Assembly: GCA_963747335.1 (NCBI GenBank)
Contig: CAVVEV010000012.1
Span: 1 to 64,000, forward strand
Source: Prado023 sp963747335
Lineage (GTDB): Bacteria > Actinomycetota > Actinomycetes > S36-B12 > CAIYMF01
Length of the DNA stretch: 64,000 nt
Direction of reading: 5' to 3'
Shown here one piece after another: positions 49,736-58,201 of the stretch. A program made the translations under genes and the position numbers. Under the pieces are notes generated by a model. That model worked only from the letters and a program-made list of their open reading frames with translations, had not been told where the DNA came from and did no database searches. Position 1 is the stretch's first letter. Every line of letters starts with the position of its first letter.

Positions 49736-50677
49736 GTGGCCGGCACGCCGATCGAACCCGACGCTCCGGTCTACGTGGCCGGGCACAACGGGCTCGTGGG
49801 CTCCGCGGTGTGGCGGTGCCTGGAGGCCGAGGGATTCACCGACCTCGTGGGCTGGCGGTCCTCCGAGGTGGACCTGCGCGACCGTGACGCCACCTTCGAC
49901 GCGGTGCTGTCCGCGCGACCGGCGGTGGTCGTGCTGGCCGCGGCGAAGGTCGGCGGGATCCTGGCCAACTCCACCTACCCCGTGGACTTCCTCAACGACA
50001 ACCTGCGCATCCAGACCAACGTCTTCGAGGCCGCCCACGCCGCCGGCGTCGAGCGGCTGCTGTTCCTCGGCTCGTCGTGCATCTACCCCAAGCTCGCGCC
50101 CCAGCCGATCCCCGAGTCCTCGCTGCTCACCGGCCCGCTCGAGCCCACCAACGACGCCTACGCGATCGCCAAGATCGCCGGGATCATCGCGATCAAGTCC
50201 TACCGCGCGCAGTACGGCCGCGACTGGATCTCGGCCATGCCGACCAACCTGTACGGCCCCGGCGACAACTTCGACCTCACGTCGTCGCACGTGCTGCCCG
50301 CGATGATCCGCAAGTTCCACGAGGCAGCGGTCGGCGGCGGGCCGGTGACCCTGTGGGGCTCCGGTACGCCGAGGCGCGAGTTCCTGCACGTCGACGACCT
50401 GGCCGACGCCGTGCTGCACCTGCTGCGGGAGTACGACTCCCCCGAGACGATCAACGTGGGGGTGGGCACGGACGTCAGCATCCGGGAGCTGGCCGAGACG
50501 ATCGCCGGGGTGGTCGGATACGACGGGGAGACCGTCTGGGACTCGTCCAAGCCCGACGGCACTCCACGCAAGCTGCTCGACACCTCCCGGCTCGCGGGCC
50601 TCGGCTGGGCCCCGCGGATCGGGTTGGGCGACGGGATCGCCGCGACCTACCGCTGGTACCTGGAGAACGTGGCCTGA
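49736..50677 (+). CDS. fcl: GDP-L-fucose synthase
   Basis: Intact, 313 residues, starting at GTG with AGGGGG just upstream. NADPH-dependent epimerase/reductase that completes GDP-L-fucose from the product of Gmd. Motifs: VYVAGHNGLVGSAVWRCL, AAAKVGGILANSTYPVDFL, FLGSSCIYPKLAPQPI, the catalytic YAIAK (YxxxK) and LYGPGDNFDLTSSHVLPA. It overlaps the next gene by one base. Together with gmd (27115-28203) it completes the pathway in this window. Confidence 0.93.
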   Translation: MAGTPIEPDAPVYVAGHNGLVGSAVWRCLEAEGFTDLVGWRSSEVDLRDRDATFDAVLSARPAVVVLAAAKVGGILANSTYPVDFLNDNLRIQTNVFEAAHAAGVERLLFLGSSCIYPKLAPQPIPESSLLTGPLEPTNDAYAIAKIAGIIAIKSYRAQYGRDWISAMPTNLYGPGDNFDLTSSHVLPAMIRKFHEAAVGGGPVTLWGSGTPRREFLHVDDLADAVLHLLREYDSPETINVGVGTDVSIRELAETIAGVVGYDGETVWDSSKPDGTPRKLLDTSRLAGLGWAPRIGLGDGIAATYRWYLENVA

Positions 50678-51582
50678 TGGGCGTGCCGGTGCTTGATCTG
50701 CCGACGTACGCGGTCGGCCCGGTCCCGTTCCGGGTGGCGCCGTTCGCCGACGCGGTGGAGGCCGTGGTGTCTACGGCGGGCGTGGTTGGGGCCGGCGGGC
50801 CCGACGGACCCAACCGTGCGGACGGGGCCGTCGGGCAGAGCGGCTCGGGCGGGGCTGCCGGGCGTGCCCCGGGCGGGTCGGGCAGCGCTGGCCCAGCGAA
50901 CGGGCCGGGCGTCGCGGTGCACTTCGCGAACGCCTACACGATCGCGCTCGCCGACTCCGATCCGACCTACGCCGAGTTGCTAGCGCGGCCCGGGTCGGCT
51001 GTGTTCACCGACGGGGTCCCGGTGGCGTGGGTGGGCAAGCGTGCGTACCCGAAGTTGGCGCGGGTCTGGGACCGCGTCTACGGCCCCGACGTCATGGAGG
51101 CCGTCCTCGACGCCTCCGGCCCGGACTGTCCGCGGCACTACCTGCTGGGCGGATCGCCGGAGACCCTGGAGGTGCTGCAGTCGGTCATCGCCGAGCGGTG
51201 GCCGTCTGCGGTCGTAGTCGGCGCCGAGAGCCCACCGTTCCGGGCGCTGTCGGCCGACGAGGTTGCCGCCCAGGACGACCGGATCCGGGACTCCGGGGCA
51301 ACCATCGTGTGGGTCGGCCTCGGCACCCCCAAGCAGGACTGGGAGGTCGCCCGACTGGCTGGCTCCGTTCCGATCGTCGCGATGGCCGTGGGCGCCGCGT
51401 TCGACTTCCTCGCGGGCGTCAAGCCGCAAGCGCCGCTGTGGATGCAGAAGTCCGGAACCGAGTGGGCGTTCCGCTTCGCGTCCGAACCACGGCGGCTGGC
51501 GAAGCGCTACCTGTGGGGGAATCCCCGCTTCCTCGTCGCAGCCGCCCGCGAACCCGGCCTGCGCAAGGGCGCCGGGGAGTAG
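50677..51582 (+). CDS. WecG/TagA/CpsF-family glycosyltransferase (GT26)
   Basis: 301 residues, starting at ATG in a TGATG overlap. GT26 motifs are VAVHFANAYTIALADSDP, the substrate loop FTDGVPVAWVGK, RHYLLGGSPETLEVL, IVWVGLGTPKQDWEVARL and VAMAVGAAFDFLAG with a C-terminal PLWMQKSGTEWAFRFASEPRRLAKRYL. Transfers a sugar, often ManNAc, to a lipid-linked acceptor at the membrane. Odd: a ~35-residue Gly/Ala/Pro-rich insert (about residues 38-73) sits between the first strand and the first conserved motif. Confidence 0.9.
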   Translation: MGVPVLDLPTYAVGPVPFRVAPFADAVEAVVSTAGVVGAGGPDGPNRADGAVGQSGSGGAAGRAPGGSGSAGPANGPGVAVHFANAYTIALADSDPTYAELLARPGSAVFTDGVPVAWVGKRAYPKLARVWDRVYGPDVMEAVLDASGPDCPRHYLLGGSPETLEVLQSVIAERWPSAVVVGAESPPFRALSADEVAAQDDRIRDSGATIVWVGLGTPKQDWEVARLAGSVPIVAMAVGAAFDFLAGVKPQAPLWMQKSGTEWAFRFASEPRRLAKRYLWGNPRFLVAAAREPGLRKGAGE

Positions 51583-51633
51583 GGCCTCCAAAGGCTTCGT
51601 GCCGCGAGGCCTCTCATCGGCCCCGGCCGTGCC

Positions 51634-51860
51634 TCAGGCGTTCGGACGACCCAGGCCTCTGTAGGTCCATCCGGCCCATCGCCACCGAACCGGATCGAGT
51701 GCGTTGCGGCCATCGATGACCTATTTGGCCGCAACCCACTGCCCTGAGACCGCCGGACCCAACTCCCGGTACTCCGCCCACTCGGCGAGCAACATCACAA
51801 GATCGGCACCGCGAAGGGCATTCAGACTCGCCGGGAGCGCGGTGCGGGCGGCGGTCCACG
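51634..51860 (-). pseudogene. Remnant of UDP-glucose 6-dehydrogenase (3' end)
   Basis: The minus strand ends with VIDGRNALDPVRWRWAGWTYRGLGRP, the characteristic C-terminus of UDP-glucose 6-dehydrogenase, preceded by GADLVMLLAEWAEYREL. A TAG stop lies between the two parts (near 51722) and the N-terminal ~380 residues are absent. This enzyme would have supplied UDP-glucuronate to the UDP-xylose synthase; a functional copy must be elsewhere. Confidence 0.75.
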
Positions 51861-52029
51861 CCGCCGGCGGCTTCACCTCAGACTGGGGCTCGGCACCGCC
51901 AGGCGGCAGTCGGGTCGCGACAGCCCTGGACTCCGCCCACGGAAGCATCCAGACGTAGGGTTGCGAGTCTGGGCCACCACCGGTTCTGGGCCGGCTGAGG
52001 TAGGGGGCGGAACCGGCTGCGGCGCACGA

Positions 52030-52340
52030 CTAGGGCTGGATCGGCGTACAGAGCACTGCGTCTCCACGCTCCCGTTCGCCGGTGTAGTCGTCCTCGACCT
52101 CCCAGGGGATCGTGCCGGACCGGCCCGCCACCTGCCCGCTGTCGTTGATGGCGGTCGCTGTTGAGTCGGGGTCGCCTGGTGCGTCGAGATTGACCATGCC
52201 GGACACCGGATCCCACAACCACGCCTGGTAGCGGCCGACGGCGTTGGAGGTGCCGACGACCTGGCCCTTCTCATTGATGTCCGCGACCGGGCACCCTGCC
52301 CATCGCCCACAGTGCCAAGGTCCTGCATCCCAGTCGCCTG
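52030..52340 (-). pseudogene. Fragment of a HAF-repeat extracellular protein
   Basis: Encodes DINEKGQVVGTSNAVGRYQAWLWD and then TAINDSGQVAGRS, matching the HAF-family repeat (INxxGQVVGxS...AFLW). About 100 residues remain with no start or signal peptide, ending at a stop at 52030. It is probably the tail of a lost secreted repeat protein. Confidence 0.6.
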
Positions 52341-52368
52341 GTCCCACCGCCCCGTCGGGAGGGACCTA

Positions 52369-52533
52369 GCGGGTCAGTTGTGGCCAATCCCCGCGAGGTA
52401 GGGACCGAGCCACCGGCTTCGCGGGTCAGTTGGAGGTAATCGGAGCCAGCCTGAGGCCCATTACCTCCAACTGACCCGCGAGGTCTGCGAGGCCGGCAAG
52501 CCACGGGCCCCATCACCCACAACTGACCCGCGA
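52369..52533. repeat. Nested inverted repeats of the TCGCGGGTCAGTTG element
   Basis: A perfect 22-base inverted repeat (TCGCGGGTCAGTTGGAGGTAAT at 52419-52440 and its complement at 52460-52481, 19-base loop) is enclosed by a second pair: GCGGGTCAGTTGTGG at 52369-52383 and CCACAACTGACCCGC near 52518-52532. Related copies occur at 57608-57790. It behaves like a REP/BIME-type dispersed intergenic repeat and would form strong hairpins in RNA. Confidence 0.75.
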
Positions 52534-52658
52534 AGTCCTGGTCGAGCCCCGGGCGCGTGCGCCATCGTTCGCTCACCGAGACCCGGGTACGTCGATCCCG
52601 CTGCCATTCACACGCCTCGGCACCCTGGTGATCGCGAGCGTCCGAATCTGCCGTACAC

Positions 52659-55600
52659 CTACCGCTTGGTCTTCACCGACTTCGACATCGCACCCGCCTG
52701 CAGTGCCGTGGCTGGGTAGCACTGCGCTCGCCAGGTGCCCTTGGGAACGTTCACCGTGCGGGTCTCGCTCCTGCCCTTCGTCCGATGGACCTCTCCGTGC
52801 GGCGCCCAGCCGCCCTTGGTCTTCTTCTGCAGCAGGAAGCTGTAGTTCTGGCTCCCCGGAAGGTTCGGGTTCACGTCGATCGTGACCTTAGTCCTGCCCG
52901 ACACCGCCTTGACCGTGCACCTCACGGGCGTGCGGCTCGGCGAGGGGACCACCGCCGGGGCCGGCGATACCACCGGGGTGCTGGGGGACGCTGAACCTCC
53001 GCTGGACGGACCGGGGTCGGGAACCGGACCGGGTCGGGAACCGGTGCCGGGGAGGGAGGTGGACCGGGGGCGGCCGGGGTGGTCGGGCCAGACTTGACGG
53101 AGGCAGGCCCGGTACCGACCGCGTTGACGGCGGCCACGTCGAACCGATACCCGGTCCCGTTCGCCAGACCGGTCACCGTGAACGTCGTGCCCGTTCCGGG
53201 CGACGCCAGCGCAGGCCCGCTCGGGGCCTCCGCCGTCCCCACGTACACCTGCACCCGGTACCCCGTGATCGGCGACCCGCCATCAGTGGCCGGCGCGGTC
53301 CACGACAGCACCACCGAGCTTCTCCCCCGCCGTCCCCACCAGGCCCGACGGTGCCCCCGGCACCGCCGCCGGCACCGGCACCGGCACCGGCACCGGAGCC
53401 GACGCAGCCGACCACGGCCCCGGACCTCCCGCGTTCACGGCACGCACGCGGAACACCCACGACGTGCCCGTCGCAAGCCCGGTCACGTCGGCACTCGTCG
53501 CGGTTCCGGGCACGGACCCCGCGCCCGCCCACGTGGGGGTCGCGGCGACGAGCGCCTTCTGTACCTCGTAGGACGTGATGGGAGCCGCGCCGGTCGACGC
53601 GGCGGTCCACGCCAGCGACACCGAGCCGAGCCCCGACCCGCCCACCGGACCAGCCACACCAGCGACCCCCGTCACGGCACCCGGCGGCGCGAAGGCTGGG
53701 GTCACCAGGGCGGACCTGGCCGACACAGGCCCCGTCCCGACCGCGTTGACAGCCGCCACGTCGAACCGATAGCCGGTCCCGTTCGTCAGTCCGGTCACCG
53801 TGAACGTCCGCCCGGCTCCGGGCGAGGCGAGCGCGGGTCCGATCGGCGTCGTGGACGCACCCTCGTACACCTGCACCCGGTAGCCCGTGATCGGCGACCC
53901 GCCGTCAGACGCCGGCGCGGCCCAGGTCAGGTCGACCGAGCCCTCGCGCGCCGCGCCCTGGACGCCGGTCGGAGCACCGGGAACCACAGCCGGCACCGTC
54001 GGCTCGATCCCCACCACGACCATGGCCCACTGGGCGAGACTGACGTCGAACGTCACCGCCGAGGCGCCCTGCGTGTAGGGGATCGGAGCGACGACTGTTC
54101 CCGGGGTGTCGGGCGAGGTGGTCCCCACCGAGACCGCCCTCGTCCCCGGCGGCAGCTCGAGGGTGACGCTGAATGCGGTGGGCGCCACGGCGAAGGTGCC
54201 GTCGGCCCCGATGAAGTTGGTCACCTGCAGGACCAGGTCCTGGGCCGACCGGTCGAGCTCGAAATGGACACGTGGGTCCGCGTTGGTCGTCACGACGGTC
54301 GCGGACAGGGCACCGAGATCGCTCAGCAGGGCGGATTCGGCGGCCGGGTCCCCGCTGACGAAGTAGCTCTTGCCGAGTCGGACCGAGCGGTAGCGAACCT
54401 CCCCGGAGCCGTACGCATGGACCTTCGACGTCGGCAGCGGGTCGGACCGGCGGAACCCGAGCGCTGAGGCCAGGGCGTACTCGGTGCGTGCGTTGCCGTG
54501 CGCGTCGAGGGCCGTCGGATTGGGACCCGTCACGAGCAGGTGCCCGCCGGCCTCGGCATACGCGTCGAGCAGCGCTGCTTCCCCGTCCGGGATGGCCTCG
54601 ACGCCCGGCAGCATCACCACGTCGTACCGGGCCAGCTCTGCGGCGCTGGGGGCGACCAGCGTGTCGAACGGGATGTGGTTGTTCACGAGCAGCTCGACCA
54701 TGCCCCGGAACTCGGCGAGGAACAGCCGTTGGTAGGCGCTGTCGACGGCCGCATTCGACCAGAACAGGCCATCGCCGCCGGCGTCCGTGGTCGCGAACAT
54801 GCCCAGACCTGCGAACCGGTCGACGAAGTCGCGGCTCGACGAGGAGAACAGCACCGCCACCCGGGAGGCGGAGTCCCGTTCGTAGAGGTACTCGGAGTTC
54901 GCCTGGATCCACGTGAACAGCCGGGTGCGCATCGAACCGTCACCCACGGTCGTCGTCATCTCCGGGACCTGGAGCTCGTACGGGTTGTTGCCCGCCGCCA
55001 CCGCCTCGGCCATCACCGCCTCGGCGTCATCGACCTGCTTGCCGTAGGTGAACACCCACGACGGCTTGTCACCGGAAGCCGCCTTCGTGTACTTCAGCGC
55101 CGAGATCAGCGAGATCCAGTCGTCCTCCCGGGCCGCGCGGAACCCGGAGTTGTTGCTCATCGAGTCGACCTCGAACACATGGGTCACCCCGGGGATGTCC
55201 TTGAGGTACCCGGCATCGAGCCCGTAGATCGTGGCACCGTTGTAGTCGGTCGGGAGGGTCTCGGCGATGATCGGGAACTGCGCGTCGATCGCCTGGGCGG
55301 CGGCCGCGACATCGGTGAGGAACCGGGCCAACTCCTCGTGGCGCCAGCTGATCCAACGCCGCCACACGGGGTTGTCCCAGTTGACCACCGTCGGCGCCGT
55401 CAGGCCGGTGTCCGCCAGGAAGCGGGCGACGGCCGCGGGGTTGAGGTCGACCCACTGGGTGGGGCCGAAGTCGGCGTAGATCGGAACATCTGCCCACAGG
55501 CCGTCCACCCCGGTCGCGACGATCTGCTCAACCCGGTCGATGAAGTAGTCCCGGTAGCCCGAGCTGGGCGACAGCCAGACGCTCTCCATGTTCTTCTCGA

Positions 55601-56156
55601 CCCAGAAGACCTGGCCAGAGCCTCCATAGAAGACGTTGGGCGTGCCGTCCAGGCCCACCTGGGCCCAATCAGGGTGATCCTTGTACATCGTGTTCGGGAG
55701 GTTCTTCCCGTTCGTCGTGTTCGACTCGAGGGTCGGCATGTACCAGACGACCTTGACGCCCTTGGCGTGTGCGCGGCTGGTGAACTGGGTGATCAGGGCC
55801 AGCTCCTCCGCGAACTGGGCGTCGGTCAGGTACTCGGAGAGGTTCGAGTCCGCCTCGATGACGGTCGCCCCCTGGGAGATCGCCTTGACGACGGCTGCGT
55901 CGATCTCCGCAGGAGTCATGCCGCTCCAGACCGCCTGGCCGGCGATCGTCGCCGAACCACCCCACACGTCGAACTCGGACAGTCCCGACGCTCCGACCGC
56001 GGACGGCAGCGGCACCGCCAGGCCGACGACGCCAGCGAGGAGGATCGCGAGCCACAGGTGGGGGCGCAGGACCGGCGCCCGGACTGGCCTCCGAGCCCGG
56101 TTGGCCGCGTATGCGCTGAGCCGCCACCCCCCAGCAGATCGCATCCCTCGTCGCAT
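52659..56156 (-). CDS. Secreted glycoside hydrolase-like protein with three FnIII domains and a C-terminal module (frameshifted)
   Basis: About 1165 residues. Start at ATG 56156 with GGAGGTTGTC before it; hydrophobic signal LWLAILLAGVVGLAVPLPSAVGAS. The catalytic-like part is a TIM barrel (KAISQGATVIEADSN, KGVKVVWYMPTLESN, GVDGLWADVPIYADFGP, PIIAETLPTDYNG) followed by a class I amidotransferase-like domain (RYDVVMLPGVEAIPDGEAALLDAYAEAGGHLLVTGPN), an architecture like GH42/GHL6 enzymes. Three FnIII domains, a Pro-rich linker and a ~95-residue C-terminal module shared with the small protein at 11253-11646 follow. Frames shift near 53315 and 53000. The substrate is unknown; an exopolysaccharide is plausible. 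Confidence 0.78.
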
Positions 56157-56510
56157 GACAACCTCCGCTCCCCGACAGCGGGCTGATCCGCTCACAGGCC
56201 GATAGCGCGTTCCACGGTAGGCCCCCGAACGGCCGCGTTGCCCGCCACGCACAGTCACCGGCCGGGGTAGGGGGAGGGACATTCACGGGGGACGCCGCCC
56301 CACGGCGCCGACGGTCGCGCACGGACCTCCATCCGGGCGTCGTGGACCGATCAGGCATCTGAGACGCGCACCGCCGAAGCACGCCGCCACCACACAGCCT
56401 GTCCACAGATCCCGCGCCGATCCCTTCCGGATACGCCGCTCCTCCGGCACGGTTGCGCGTGAGTCGCACCAGCCGCTGGGACCCTCCCGCCACTCCGTTC
56501 ACCTGGGCGC
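56157..56510. promoter_or_regulatory. Divergent intergenic region
   Basis: About 350 bases between two divergently read genes. No convincing coding frame, promoter pair or RNA motif was recognised. Both promoters are expected here. Confidence 0.4.
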
Positions 56511-57447
56511 ATGTCGCCCCCCTCGGGCGTCACCCGGCCGATGATCCTCACGGCCGCGACAGGCCGGTCGCATCACACGCCTGGCCAAGGGTGTGTACAT
56601 CGCCAGCTCGGCGGTCGCGACCGAGCCGGTCGCTCGGCACCTTCAGCGGGCGCTCGCCCAGCAGATGCTCCGGCCGACCGCGATCGCCAGCCACCACACC
56701 GCCGCGCTCGCGTGGGAGCTCGACCTCGTCGACCGCCACGCTGCTGCCGCGACACCCGCGGCCTTCACCAAGCCCCCGGGTTCGAGCACTCGGTCCGAGA
56801 GCACCTCCGACGCCAGGGTCGTTGTCCGCGCCCTCCCCCACCACCACCGTGTGCAGCATCCCGGCGGGCTGCTGGTGACGACGCTCGCCCGCACGGCAGT
56901 GGACGTGGCCGCCGGGGTGCGCGCCCCCGAGGCCCTCGTCACCCTGGACTCCGCGGCCCGCGTGGCGCTCGTCGAGAACGTCGGCTCCAGCCGGGTGCGC
57001 GACCACTACACCCGACCCCGCAGCCTCGCGGACGCGGTGGCCCCGCTCATGGAGGCAGCGGCCGTGGCCAGCACGCAGTTCACCCGCGCCGACCTGGTGC
57101 GGCTGGTGGCCCTGGCCGACCCACGGCGCGAGTCCGGGCTCGAGTCCCTGAGCTTCGGGAACATGGTCGAGCTGGGGTTCCCCCTGCCGGAGCTGCAGGC
57201 GCACATCATCACGCCGGAGGGCGACGCGTGGGTCGACTTCCTGTGGCGGGAGCAGATGGTCATCGGGGAGGCCGACGGGCTGGGCAAGTACGCCACGCCC
57301 GCGGACCTGCACCGCGAGAAGCTCCGGCAGGAGCTCCTCGAGCGCATGGGCTATGTCGTGATCCGATGGACGTGGGAGGAGATGTACCTGCGTCCGGGCG
57401 CCGTCCTGCGCCGGATCGAGGCAGCCCTCGACGCCCGCGCTCGGTAG
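56511..57447 (+). CDS. AbiEi-like antitoxin-domain/DUF559-like protein (one frameshift)
   Basis: With a one-base correction near 56560 the N-terminus reads MSPPSGVTRPMILTAA followed by GRITRLAKGVYIASS, the winged-helix opening of AbiEi-type proteins. The C-terminal third (DAWVDFLWREQMVIGEADGLGKY, then LHREKLRQELLERMGYVVIRWTWEEM) is the DUF559/Vsr-like nuclease fold, with Asp, Glu and Lys residues in endonuclease-like order. Total ~312 residues. Such solitary proteins are common in actinobacteria and their role is unclear; no toxin partner is adjacent. A strong terminator follows directly. Confidence 0.75.
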
Positions 57448-57450
57448 CAG

Positions 57451-57480
57451 AGGGATCCCCGCGCCCGCGCGGGGATCCCT
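57451..57480 (+). terminator. Hairpin terminator
   Basis: AGGGATCCCCGCGC and GCGCGGGGATCCCT form a perfect 14-base stem with a two-base loop, three bases after the stop at 57447 and followed by CTTCCCC. There is no long T run, as is usual for high-GC actinobacteria. Confidence 0.8.
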
Positions 57481-57607
57481 CTTCCCCGCCCTGCGCCGAG
57501 TCGTGCCCGGGCGGCTGGGCCCGCCCGGGCCTCGCGGGTCGCGCGCGGGGACGTCCACATGGCTTCTGGCCGTGCGGCCATAAGGATGGGCGTGACGTCG
57601 GCTGGCA

Positions 57608-57790
57608 GTGAACCTCGCGGGTCAGATGCAGGTAATCACGATGAGCCAGAGCCCGCCGGCCCCAGCTCGCGGGTCAGTTGTCGACTATGGCGCTCGGCGG
57701 GCGGTCCATTACCGACAAGTGACCCGCGAAGTCGGCGAAGCCGCCTCATGCCACGGTCCATTACAGACAGGTGACCCGCGAAGTCCACCG
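57608..57790. repeat. Second cluster of the TCGCGGGTCAGTTG dispersed repeat
   Basis: Four copies: TCGCGGGTCAGATGCAGGTAAT (57614), TCGCGGGTCAGTTGTCG (57666), and in inverted orientation CCATTACCGACAAGTGACCC (57709-57728) and CCATTACAGACAGGTGACCC (57758-57777), each of the last two running on into GCGAAGTC. They match the elements at 52369-52533. The inverted pairs can fold into hairpins. Confidence 0.65.
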
Positions 57791-57909
57791 AGCCTCGCGG
57801 CCAGAGTCGCGGCCGACGTTCACCCGCGAAGGGACCAGTGCAGTGCCAGTCAACGGCAGGGGCCAGGGCCCGTCAGGGGCCACGGCCCAAGCAGGGTCCA
57901 CGGAACGGC

Positions 57910-58125
57910 AGGGGCCACGGCCCGAGCAGGGGCGCGGGGGCACGGCGGGGCGCGGGGGGCAGGGCGGGGCGCCGGGGGCAGGGCGGGGCGCGGGGGGCCA
58001 GGGCGGGGCGCGGGGGGCCAGGCCGGGGCGCGGGGGGCCAGGCCGGGGCGCGGGGCGGCAGGGCGGGGCGCGGGGCGGCAGGGCGGGGCGCGGGGCGGCA
58101 GGGCGGGGCGGGGCCAGGGCCCGTC
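57910..58125. repeat. G-rich minisatellite
   Basis: About 200 bases of degenerate tandem units such as GGGGGCCAGGCCGGGGCGCG and GGCAGGGCGGGGCGCGG (17-20 bases), almost lacking A and T and strongly G-skewed on the plus strand. It could form G-quadruplexes. No protein is supported. The rest of 57481-58201 outside the repeats holds nothing recognised. Confidence 0.75.
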
Positions 58126-58201
58126 AGGGGCCACGGCCGAGCAGGGGCAGGGCACGGCGGCGGACGCGGCGGCGCGGGAGCCCAGATGCTGGCGGACTCC
58201 C

